Shown: positions 10,265-19,739 of the stretch, one piece after another
Layout of the letters: each line of letters starts with the position of its first letter
How positions within the stretch are numbered: the stretch's first letter is position 1
Source of the DNA: Isohypsibius dastychi
Lineage: Eukaryota > Tardigrada > Eutardigrada > Parachela > Isohypsibiidae
Length of the DNA: 21,740 nt
NCBI GenBank assembly: GCA_034696485.1
Contig: JAQIWT010000379.1
Coordinates: 1-21,740 of the forward strand
Direction: 5' to 3'
Made by a program: the position numbers and the translations under genes
The notes under the pieces: generated by a model
Database searches by the model: none
What the model was told of the DNA's origin: nothing
What the model saw: only the letters and a program-made list of their open reading frames with translations

Positions 10265-10829
10265 ATGGATGGAAACAGTTTATTTTTGAAACTTATAATC
10301 ATTTTCGACATTTATAATTCGAATACCTAGCTGGGGAGTACTGAAAACTCCACAATGTTTCGTGCACTGCTGGACCGCAAGTCGCCTTCTGATTCTAAAT
10401 GACATTCTTAATGGATTTTGTGACTAAGCAGTTGTGACAATTCGTCTAAAACAACCCCATCTGTTTTAAGAATTATAAGTACAGGCCTAACGACTTTCGC
10501 AGAAAAATCACGCTTCGCTCGGTACTGTGGCATCTGGGATCTTTTATTTATTAACCCGGGAATTAGCTGTCTGAACAGCGTTTTTTGTTCCCAGCAAAAG
10601 TTCTAGTCTTTCTACTATTCTTTTCCAAATACAGTAAGGTAACCCCATAGGAAACCATAATGGTCAATGGCTCTTCTTCTTATAACATCACCGTTAACTC
10701 ATCATTTCCAATTCCAGTTTTGTTAAACACTTTATTTTCCAGAAGTAAGCCAACCTCTAGTACTAGAATAATTCCGTGATCGAAAGAAATATTCTTTTAG
10801 GAGAAGGTCAATTGTTGAATAAGCAGATC
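10265..10829. other. Intergenic stretch, nothing recognised
   Basis: AT-rich DNA upstream of Kelch B. I see no open frame of note, no repeat pair and no splice-linked coding pattern. Confidence 0.5.
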
Positions 10830-10895
10830 TTACTTGTAAATCGTGTTTAAACACGCCATTTCCCAGAAATTACACCATAAGGTTCTAGCTCCAGG

Positions 10896-11045
10896 AATAT
10901 CGAACCAATCAGGAAGTTTCATTAACCGCTGAACCGGAAGTTCTTTTCTGCTTCGTGGTAGTCCCCAGTGAGGAAATGTGTTGAAGGAGCAGTGAGCAGG
11001 TTTTCTTAAACATGCGAACAAGGCACAGAGATCACGAGACTTCCG
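10896..11045 (-). pseudogene. PX-domain-like fragment (sorting nexin type)
   Basis: The frame reads RKSRDLCALFACLRK, then FPHWGLPRSRKELPVQRL and DWFDI. This follows the PX pattern of a basic R-R/K-x-x-D-L stretch, a proline-rich F-P-x-x-W loop and an S-x-x-x-L-x-x-R helix, which in sorting nexins binds PI3P on endosomes. The match is short and by eye only. It lies close to a FERM-like sorting nexin relic on the same strand, which supports the idea, but it is downstream of that relic, whereas PX precedes FERM in SNX17/27. It may belong to a rearranged copy. Confidence 0.35.
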
Positions 11046-11174
11046 GACAGAACTAAGCGAGGTGCGAATTTATTATTTTGTGGCAGTTTTTCCGCGCTGG
11101 GCGTAGGATACCGTACATGCGTACAATGACCTTGCACTATGAACTACCGTGAACTATTTTTCTTCTTGGTTTCT

Positions 11175-11430
11175 GAAATCGGATCATGCGGTTCCGGGCA
11201 TCATTTCCGCACGGTAGAGACTCATACTTCCCATATCCCGGCATTTTCCGGCACATGTTCAAATATTCTGACTTCCGGCTCATGTCTTGCAGGGTCTCTC
11301 ACTTCATGCAAATTTTGGCATGGCTGAATGTATTTCCGATTAACTTCATCCACAGCTTTCCGGAATAAATAATTCTGCACATTTCATATCGGTTTGTCGG
11401 TACACTAATTCTCTCACTGAATCAAAAAGC
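11175..11430 (-). pseudogene. SNX27-like FERM relic, copy 1
   Basis: This segment aligns base by base with 16135-16380, the better copy. Recognisable pieces are EYLNMCRKMPGYGKYESLP and CGNDARN, matching the FERM F2-F3 region of SNX17/SNX27. The upstream half is shifted out of frame and meets stops. The F3 end present in copy 2 is missing. It lies 1.2-1.4 kb upstream of Kelch B on the same strand, while copy 2 is upstream of Kelch C, so Kelch gene and fragment were probably duplicated together. Confidence 0.6.
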
Positions 11431-11662
11431 TATTTTTCAAAACTGATGCAGATTATTGTATTCGTGGCATAGATGGTGGTACCCCTTTGTTAACGGTGCA
11501 CGGTTAACCATAGTCATGGGCGCATCTGGCACGGTAATAGAAAGACGAGTCCAAATCGGTGAATGGAAAAGTCATGCTTTTTTGGGATCTGGCCCGTTGT
11601 TCTCGCACTTTTTGGAAATGTTTGAAATGAACCGCCTATCCAAGTACAAGAAAACGGTCAAC

Positions 11663-11668
11663 TTTATT
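11663..11668 (-). terminator. Possible poly(A) signal AATAAA
   Basis: AATAAA on the minus strand lies about 120 bp after the stop at 11787-11785 of the proposed multi-exon gene. Position and strand fit its 3' end. Confidence 0.35.
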
Positions 11669-11784
11669 TAGTCAAGTAATAATCAACAGCTGTACATACA
11701 CCAAAACGGGATGAACCTGCCATAACTGCATTCGTTTGAGGCTAGCCGGGGCTTGTGTTACAGCTGCTGCATTGGTACAGTGCA

Positions 11785-12784
11785 TCAGGACCAAGTTTCT
11801 CTTTGTAAGTAAAGGTTTTGAACAGCTGCTGAACGAAATAGGTCCCGAGTGTCCAGTCTTGCGATACGACAACGTTCATGTTCAGTGACCATCTGAGTAA
11901 GCAAATGTTTCAAACATTTAAATCTGACAAAAAACCAAACTCACTTGTTCAAAACTATCCTTTATCTCCAACGGTAAAACGTCGGCTCCCAATTAGTATC
12001 TGGAAACTCACCGGCATTCCTACAAAGGTCATCTGACAAGGTCTGTGGACATACTCGATGGAATCTATTCCAGAAGGCAACTCGAACAGCAGCAACCATG
12101 ACCCAAAACGGTCTGCATCGTGAAACGCGTGGAATCACAGAAATTACCATTACTGAGATCAACTACGATGATCAATAACGAAACAATACACCATTCATGC
12201 TCATGATTGCTTTTCTCCAGACATTCCAAATCAGGTCCAATGAACCGTTCATTTGAATCCAGATGCGTTCATAATGGTCGCGGTTTGTTGTTATTTCAGA
12301 ACACGAGACCATCAACAGAATACCAAAGATCTTTGGAGTGGCTTCGGTTGATGCGGGGTAGAAGTTCTCATTGTGTACCTGAAAAATATTTCACGTTCAG
12401 GGAACTGATGGGAACCCTACCATTCTGCGATAAACTGACAATGACATCTTCCATGAATGGCCGGACTTCAGGACATTTGATGGATTTCCGGAAGAGGAAC
12501 CTGATAAATGTACAGTTCTCCTTCCAGTAGCGTATGACTCCTCTTCCTATGACTAAGACGAGCCTAACGGTTATCTCATTCAATGCCAGAGTGTCTAAAT
12601 CGACCAGCAAAAACAACTCACTCATCGCTGAATGGAATTCCGGGATCAGATCTCGCATTTCGCACTCCAGTTTCTTCAAACGTTTTACTTTATAACAGAG
12701 TAAGGTAATCGTCTGGCGTAATTTCCTGACCGAAACATTTATTCTTTCGGGTAAAAGGTCAGCTGGTTGAAACATCAAACAGGT
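11785..12784 (-). CDS. Unidentified multi-exon gene
   Basis: Proposed exons are 12784-12421 (acceptor after a nine-T tract, TTACTTAAG), 12378-12192, 12112-12012 and 11892-11785, the last with a TGA stop and AATAAA further on. Exons 2-3-4 join in frame through GT-AG introns (phases 1 and 0). The step from the first to the second exon does not keep frame with the donor I can see, so that junction is wrong or broken. The first exon encodes a basic helical stretch (INVSVRKLRQTITLLCYKV) and KSIKCPEVRPFMEDVIV. Later parts read DHYERIWIQMNGSLDLIWNV and LPSGIDSIEYVHRPCQMTF. I recognise no domain. A 5' exon must lie upstream of 12784. It lies between Kelch B and C on the same strand. It could be a real divergent gene or a relic. 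Confidence 0.4.
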
Positions 12785-12894
12785 CTTAAGTAAAAAAAAA
12801 GAAAATGACTGTACTGAAAAAGAGTTTTTCCTGGGCTTAGGTGGTATTGTAACCCATCCAAGATGAATTCATAACATAGTTTCACATGATGTTC

Positions 12895-12986
12895 TACGTC
12901 TCCGCCAAAAAGCTCAGCCACTTTCGGCCTGTTCACTCAGTCATTCGATAGAGAGGAGAGAGGCTGAGCTTTTTGGCGGAGACGTA
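12895..12986. repeat. Perfect 25-bp inverted repeat with 42-bp loop
   Basis: The arm 12895-12919 is the exact reverse complement of 12962-12986 (key words TCCGCCAAAAAGC and GCTTTTTGGCGGA). It lies 112 bp past the Kelch C stop, so it may be transcribed in that 3' UTR and fold as a 92-nt hairpin. It could be a miniature transposon or a small-RNA precursor. Confidence 0.8.
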
Positions 12987-13097
12987 TAGGAAAAACACGC
13001 GTTTCCGACTACTGATTACGCCGTCGAAACAGAAAAGAAAACCGACAATTACCGTTTTACTAATGAAGATATACATGGCCACGAAAATCAAGATGCT

Positions 13098-15494
13098 TCA
13101 CTCTTCAAGCGGCCGCTTTGCATTCCTCGGCGGTAAGAAATTGAACGTAGAGGCCGGAAGCCGAACTGGTAAACATATCCCGCCGATGCTGCTGCAGGCG
13201 GTTTCATGGCCTTCTGTCCACAAATCCGTGAGATGATCATAGAACCAGGAAACGAGGCCCATTCTTCCATCCATTTTAACCACGCAAACTATCTTCTTCT
13301 CAACGTTCAAGACATGATAAATGGCATGCGGTGCGGGAGCTGAAAACTAAATGATTCAGATCCATTCTGTTTCACATACATCACGATTTTGCATCACGTT
13401 TTCACGTCTCAATTTCAAATAATGATTTTAAATATCATATTACGTTTCAACACATAGAGACGTAGTAAGTCTAAACTATAATTATCCACGACCATTGCCG
13501 TTTCGAAAGTCGAGTTCAAACAGCTTTCAACATATAAAACTAGTTAAACTGTTCAGGCCCTCGATGAACTCTGCTACGAATCGTTCTTGTCGGATAACCG
13601 CTTCAGATACATTTAAGTATTTTCGGAGTCCATTTTTACAAATTCAGGAGGTTATCTTACTGCACATGCGAATCTCCGAAGTAGCCGCGTTAAAAATCCA
13701 AAGCTTGTTCTGGTGCCCCCCTAAAAATAAAAGCGGTCTGCTTTACTAGTATACCTAATGGGAATTTGTATCTACCTGAGATGTATACCCGATCATCAGG
13801 CCCGATGCAGCAGCTCCCTAGATCGTACGGGAAGGGCAGCGTGAGTGGGAAAGCATCCGACCACGCCCCTGCCGAGGAGACATTGCCAGGCTCAAAGGTA
13901 TAATAATCAGTTTTCGTGAAGATATAAAGTTTGCCGGCGAGCGCAAAAAGCAGATGAATCCGGACGTTGCGAAGATGGTTGGGCACATTGAGACTCGTTA
14001 AATTTCGAGCCCCTATTTCGGCACAAGCTGCTTTGAGAATTCCTCTGCGCGAATGACGCGGAACCATATAAACGTACCCATCGAGATATGCTGCTGCATC
14101 TAGAAAATACTTCCATCATCAACGGAGCATCGATAAATATAAAACACATTTTTAATCATTTCTTTACTTCACTTATCATTAAAAAAACGAAAGAAGCCTT
14201 ACATTTCAGGGAAGAAGGATATATTGTGTAGGGGGAGCGAGCGAGGATGTCTGTAACCTTTGGAGGCCAAGTATCAGTGGCCGGATCGAATGCATTCAGG
14301 CGACGATCTTGAAACATGTAAGTGATATTATCCGATGAGACAAGGAAGCCAGGCTCAGTGGGATATTCTTCATCCCTGCGTATGTTGGTTGAAATCACCG
14401 ATCCAGCACACCGAGCGAATGGGTCGAAACACATCAGCCTTTCTTCTCCACCGTACGGCATGTAGCCCACCACCTCGATCGTTCCTAAAAGACAATAAGT
14501 TCAGACAAGCTACCTGCAAGCGACCGCGATTTGTGTTTACGTGGTTGGGATTCCGATGATTCGGTGACAGAGCCAAAAAACATGCGAACAGCAGAAGGTA
14601 TTGCTGGGTCACCCCGAAACTCTGACAGAATATTTTCCGATAGACAACCAACGCGGATATGCTTGATTATGGCTGCAAAATCATCGGACCTTTTGGAAGG
14701 ATCAACGGCAACCCAGCGCCAGAGAGTGCGGAAAAGTAAATCTTCAGAGACAACGAAGAGTCCGGGATCGGAAACGATATCCAACCACTGAAAAACAAGC
14801 TGACATTCGTACATTTTGACCAGGCCTGCTAACAAATACCTGTTTTCCTGTCATGTTCATGAATGGTTCAGGGCATCTCGCGAGTATGTACTCAAATTTG
14901 GCCTTGACAAATCTAGAAGCTTCCTTACTCAAACCAACGTGCCCATGGTACTCTTCTGGCGTCATATAAAACCACAGAATCACCGAGATGTTGCAGATGT
15001 TCATCTCGGCCCGAATCAAATCGGAAAAGTGACTGGAAAGCTCTGCCATTTCGAGAAAGTTCGCAGCACAAATGAGAGTCGAAAGGTCAGTGTGATCATC
15101 CATTTCCAGAAGTCCAGTCGAAGCCAGCTCGAGCAAACTCAAAACAAGATGGGGAAAAGTTTCCTTTTGTTAAACAATGAAATTATGATAATGATTCTCA
15201 CTTTTCGAAAACTTGGAGTGAAATATTCTCCAGCTTGATTTCAGGAGTCAAGTTTGCTTCCTTCTTGTTCCAGCGTTCCACAAAAGATCGAAAATATCCG
15301 CTGATCTGGAGAAGATAACTTTTGCGACAAACGATAGCATCATCGCCGCCTTCGCCACGAACAACAATTTGATCTTCAGCACTGACCTTCCAGTGTTTTT
15401 GGAGAATTTTCAGGGATTCGTCTTCGTCAAACTCAAACAATTTCACAAACGACTTCCCACTTCTCTGGATCACAACTCTTGCTGGCCAGTCCAT
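13098..15494 (-). CDS. BTB-BACK-Kelch protein, gene C (intact)
   Basis: Seven exons join in frame: 15494-15202, 15137-14840, 14787-14541, 14484-14203, 14099-13776, 13720-13661 and 13339-13098, giving 581 aa, the usual length for Kelch-like proteins. Introns are 64, 52, 56, 103, 55 and 321 bp. BTB covers about residues 40-145 (CRKSYLLQISGYFRSFVERW, then LLELASTGLLEMDDHTDL), BACK about 150-260 (FVVSEDLLFRTLWRWVAVD), and the Kelch propeller the rest (AFDPATDTWPPK, CIGPDDRVYISG, SWFYDHLTDLWTEG). The BTB loop that usually has H-R reads C-R, and most Kelch glycine pairs are gone, so substrate binding has diverged. CUL3 adaptor function is inferred from the family. The 3' flank starts with the AGCATCTTGAT motif shared by A and B. 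Upstream lies an SNX27-like relic, not the A/B promoter block. Confidence 0.92.
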
Positions 15495-15863
15495 CTCAAA
15501 ATTTCGGGATCAGAGACGACAGAATGCAGTCAAAAATGAAAGTATCACGCGCCTCTCGAGAATAACTTTTACGAGAATAACTCCTGATAACTTTTACGCT
15601 TCACAAATGGACAGTGCCTCATTCTGGAGTACTTTCGACAAGCTCATCTCATGTGAAACAAATATGCATCTTGCAGTTCGCAACATCATGTCAGAACTCA
15701 TAAACATCACATCCAATCTTCAGCGCTAAATTATGAAAACAAGCAAGCAATTACCAAAAGCTCTCCAATTAGAAAAATCGGCAAGAATAGTACCGGTCAA
15801 TATGAGACTCGAAAAAATCACCAGGCAGCGACTTCCGGTCCGAATAAGTTTAAACAAAACTTG

Positions 15864-16390
15864 TCACTGCTTTTCTCTTCGTTCATTTTTAACTTGGTCA
15901 AAACACTCCTTCAGAAAAACGGCAAATGGCGAGTAGATCCAAACAATCCGCGTTGGCCGATGTTGTCTGACATACTCGAACGAAAAATAGGGTAATTCAT
16001 CCTCCGTAGCCGGCGCCTCAACTCACCATCCAATCACATCATTCCACTCAAAACAAATCTCCTGACTTTCCGGCGTGCCATCCGCCAAACAAGCTCGCAA
16101 TTTGAACTTCCCAAAACTCACAACCGGAATCACCGAACTCGACTTCTGGGCATCACTTCCACAAGGCTAAAACGCATACTCTCCATATCCAGGCAACTTC
16201 CGGCACATCTTCAAATATTCCGACTTCCGGCTCGTATTTTGCAGGGCCTTCAGTTCATGCAATTCTGGCTAGGCTGAATGTGTCCCCTATTAACTTCATC
16301 CACAGCTCGCCAGAAAAAGTAATTCAATGCCAGTTCATAGCGGTTCGTCAACTCCAATTCTCTGACTGGATTAAAAAGCCCGTAAAAAAA
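15864..16390 (-). pseudogene. SNX27-like FERM relic, copy 2
   Basis: The minus strand encodes the C-terminal FERM-like module of sorting nexin 27/17: ELALNYFFWRAVDEVNRGHI, then SEYLKMCRKLPGYGEYAF, VIPVVSFGKFKLRACLADG, ICFEWNDVIGW, FSFEYVRQHRPTRIVWIYSP and FLKECFDQVKNE. In SNX27 this module binds cargo tails and membranes during endosome-to-surface recycling. The copy is dead: a base is lost near 16261 (copy 1 keeps it), and there are in-frame stops TAG at 16169-16167 and TGA at 16025-16023. There is no intron within the matching 500 bp, which may point to a retrocopy, and no PDZ or PX part is joined to it. The natural stop follows at 15866-15864. The relic lies about 370 bp upstream of the Kelch C start codon. 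Confidence 0.75.
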
Positions 16391-16399
16391 CTTAAAATA

Positions 16400-16840
16400 T
16401 ACCCGCAAAAAATTGGGAATTTTTCTAATAATCCGATGTTCCATCGAATTATCAAGCCCCCACTAGATTTCAATAGAAAATGGTTTATGGTTTATGGAAA
16501 ACCACAACAAACCCAAGGAGTACCCAAATTCAGCGATAAAGTTAATTTTTGTTCGAACGAGCTGTGTTACGTAGAACACATATGATAATAAATTTTGACG
16601 TGTAGTTTCTCAGAATCATACTACAGTCCTGACTGATCTGGCTGCACCTCTCCATTCGTCTGCCATCCTTTTACAGTCTGTCCTCCCTCGAGATCCACGT
16701 CACATAATTAAACATCGTTCAATGTGACGTTCTGGTCAGCCACCAATTTCCACAACTGATGTCCTCTTGGCCCTTTTCCTGCTTCTCCGATCTAACGACA
16801 ACGACGAAATTCCATCCAACATTGCAGATCTGATACTCCC
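16400..16840. other. Intergenic stretch, nothing recognised
   Basis: Between the SNX relic and the pogo-type element I see only short open frames without recognisable motifs. Confidence 0.5.
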
Positions 16841-16844
16841 ATTA

Positions 16845-17287
16845 CCGTAATGTCCGAATTAGAAGCCCCCCCCCCCCCCCGTAATAGAAGCCCAGTCCGT
16901 AATAGAAGCCCAATTTCCGGCTGTTCCTTTGAAACAGAAGCCCACCCGGAATAGAAGCCCATGGGCTACTATAAAATGCCTGTAAAATGATACGTACGCA
17001 TGTTCTTTTGCCCCGGAAACGTCCAATTAAGGAGCTCAAGAGATTTCGTGGAGAGTTGGTGATCAAATACGAAGGGACAAACTGGATGAATGATGCATTG
17101 ACTGTTGATTTCCTAAATTTACGGCCCTCGAATCTTGTCAATCCTTAAAAAAAAAACCGGCGTTCATTATTCTTTCCTTCGTTTGAAACAAAAGCCCCCC
17201 CGAAATTGAAGCCCAGTCCGAAACAGAAGCCCAAATCCGGGAGCTTCGAAAGAATTGTAGCCCGGGCTTCTATTTCGGTCATTACGG
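16845..17287. mobile_element. Pogo/Tc1-mariner-type non-autonomous element
   Basis: Inverted ends at 16841-16868 and 17264-17291 match at 26 of 28 bases, and both include the flanking TA (16843-16844 and 17288-17289), the classic Tc1/mariner-pogo target duplication. Each arm also carries several GAAGCCCA words, and a block near 16888-16912 recurs in direct orientation near 17208-17233 (shared GAAGCCCAGTCCG). The middle encodes a scrap of pogo/jerky-type transposase, which makes this an internal-deletion derivative. A run of C beginning near 16867 lies in the left arm. Confidence 0.8.
16987..17148 (+). pseudogene. Pogo-type DDE transposase fragment
   Basis: A 53-codon frame reads LPRKRPIKELKRFRGELVIK, then YEGTNWMNDALTVDFLN. 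This matches the stretch of pogo/Tigger/jerky transposases (DDE_1 family) between the first catalytic aspartates, where a G-W-M-N-E-E-L-type motif is typical. It has neither the N-terminal DNA-binding domain nor the aspartate triad, so it cannot be active. It lies inside the inverted-repeat element and shows its origin. Confidence 0.7.
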
Positions 17288-17289
17288 TA

Positions 17290-17541
17290 ATAACAGAAAA
17301 GAAACAGATAAACAGAACTTCGATAAGAAACAGCCAAATTGGAAATGAGGAAATGAGTAGAAAGAATGTGAAAAAGCACAACAACGGCAAAATTATGCTG
17401 TGGTGAAACAAATATTGTAAGCCTACGCCTACTACCTTCTCCAACTGCCCAAGATATAGGCAGTAGTTGTAGTACATGTGTTTTTTAATTAGCAAAAGAT
17501 ACAAAACAGGTCGCAATAAAGACGCTGGCTACAAAACCAGC
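17290..17541. other. A-rich stretch next to the retroelement
   Basis: Adenine-rich DNA on the plus strand between the pogo-type element and the retroelement. It may hold the retroelement 3' UTR, but I see no clear tail or target duplication. Confidence 0.4.
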
Positions 17542-19696
17542 TCACAAAGAATTCCATTTCAAAATATAATAAATCTCATCAAGATCTCTAGAATTGGGCA
17601 GAGTGCCGAGAACACAGACAGCGTTACCGCGCTGAATATCTAGAGAAATCTTCTGACGTAAGAAAGAAAGTGATCGAGATTCACCAGTATTATTGGCCAT
17701 TTTACGACCAATTCCTTTAACCAGGCTAACAGCTTCCGGTCCCCATGATCCAAAAGTCTCAAATCCAAGTGGCACAAAAATGAAGCGATCTAACAACGCT
17801 GCATACTTGACAATCTTCCGCCCCTCCGCGGCAGTGGCTGCTGCTCCCGGCTGTTGTGAAGTTTGCGGCAGGTAGCTGGCTGCCATTGTGTCAACAACTG
17901 TGACACAATGGCAAATCAACTTCGCAGGATGTACATCAGCTTTGGAATAGCTAAACAATTTTTTAAAAGAAACGAAGCGTGATGTTTACCAAAAATGTCC
18001 AGCCGAGAGGCCATAAGCTGAACTCCCAACACCTTTTCAGCGAGTCTCACATTTGCCGTTTCGGAGTTCAACGGGGAGCCGAGAAGACAGAGGTTGTTGC
18101 GAGGAAGAAGTCGAATTCCCGAACAAACAGCGTCAAACTCTTCGTGAATGATATCAGGTTGCTGGCCACTGCAAATATACAATTCGCATTTCGCGAAATT
18201 AAGTTCAAGGCCAAGTTCTGCGCAACGGGAAACAACTAGACTGAGATCTGCTACCACTTCCGATACTGAACCACCAATCGTACCATCGTCGAGGAACCAG
18301 ATGTTCAGGGGGCTCCTCAGACTCTTAGTCAAGCTGTCAATGGCAAGGCAGAATAATAGCGGCCCAAGTGGATCCCCTTGCTGGACGCCGCATTCGGAGG
18401 ATAGAGAAAAATCACCAAATTGAAGACAACTGGGACTGCTGTACATGCGGTGAATGAACGGATAATATTCTGGCATGTGCGTCCGGACTTTGAGTAGCAG
18501 CTGGTCCCGTTTAATACTGTTGAAAGCGTTCTTGAAGTCGAGTTTCACAAGAACCCGATCATTGCTGGTGGCATCTGAAACGAAAACCCGAGTGGCATGT
18601 TTTGCCGCCTCGCAGCCACCTCGAATACCGAAACCAACTTGAACCGGCGAGAACAACTCGCTGAACTTACTGACGCATCTGGAACTCACCACTTTGCAAC
18701 ATAACCTGCGTAGAGTGAGACCAACGGCAATGGGGCGGATACCGCCATCAGGCTTTTTCAATGCGGTGATTGAGGCTCCAAAAAACACTGGAAGGGCTGC
18801 TTCTGCAATTTCCCCGCGGATGACTTTGGTGACAAAACCTGCCAAGCTAGAAACAAGTTGCACACCGGCCTCACCATTACACTCACCAATCAGATCTTTC
18901 AAATGCTGGGGTGATAAGCCGTCAGTGCCACCAGCAGAACCGTTGGGGAAGGACAGAATGGCATCTCTAATTTCCTCAAAAGTGACCTCGTGCCCGGAAC
19001 GGCATGAACTGATGTTGGAGGTGGAATATAATCCGGACTGACTTTTGGGTGCTTCCCGAGCAAAGCTTGATAAGTGGCATCGTTCTTCGGTGCTACACAA
19101 TCACTGGAGGACAGCAGGCGAACAGCAGCACTGATATTACCATCGTTGATTTTTCCAGCCACCGTTTTTGCCAGAATTTTGATTGGATCTTGTGAAGAAA
19201 AAAACGCACGCGCTGGTCGAGGCTCTTCCGGTTGCCCGCGCAGATTCCTTTTGATAACGGTGGTGAGCGAACACTTCCCTCGCTTGAGATCACTTGGCAG
19301 GCGGAAAGCCATCGATGGAAATGATAATAACTTCTCCCACGAGTCCTCATCATTGTTGGCAATACAATCCGATAAGACTTTCTTCAACGAAAACGCAACA
19401 ACATTCCTCGCGAACTTGGGAACTCTTTTGGCGAGACGGGTAGATTTTGTTGCTGCTTGCAAACGTCCATGAAAATCCAGGACTAAATTGGTTCGAGAAG
19501 GTGCTGAAATTTGGGAAGAAATAGCACTTCCGGTCGATGGACTTGCAGTGATAGTTGAAGATGACGCAATTTTTTCCAAACACCACCTGGTGTGATTCTC
19601 CAGTCCACCAGAAGTCTTGCAGGGTTTGTTGCACAGTCTACAAATAAGGGAAGAGATATTCAGCATGGGAGGATGCGGAGTGACACTAGAAGACAT
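17542..19696 (-). pseudogene. Broken non-LTR retroelement with reverse transcriptase
   Basis: Three frames on the minus strand form one protein. From M at 19696 the first part has a C2HC zinc finger (CRLCNKPCKTSGGLENHTRW then C). The second has the reverse transcriptase: KPDGGIRPIAVG, LVKLDFKNAFNSIKRDQL (motif A), GVQQGDPLGPLLF (motif B) and FLDDGTIGG (the catalytic D-D box). The third, 17958-17542, is the C-terminal domain with CVTVVDTMAASY, FVPLGFETFGSWGPEAV and IQRGNAVCVLGT. Two breaks are visible. One G is missing near 18993-18995, between fingers and RT. Near 17915, just after PKLMYILRS, an internal segment is deleted and the frame changes. In related elements I recall a thumb and linker here, leading into an endonuclease-like core (D-x-T-V), so the catalytic start of that domain is probably gone. 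It copied itself through target-primed reverse transcription when intact. Confidence 0.85.
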
Positions 19697-19739
19697 TTCA
19701 GAAATTACAACAAACAAGAGCTGAAAGCAGAACAAGAAT

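Noticed and set aside
16842-17141. 99-codon minus-strand frame in the pogo-type element
   Set aside because: It is largely the translation of poly-C and GAAGCCC repeats, and the transposase match is on the other strand.
18899-19735. Zinc-finger frame as a separate first ORF of the retroelement
   Set aside because: The RT frame continues it after a one-base shift at a G run, so a single broken ORF is simpler.
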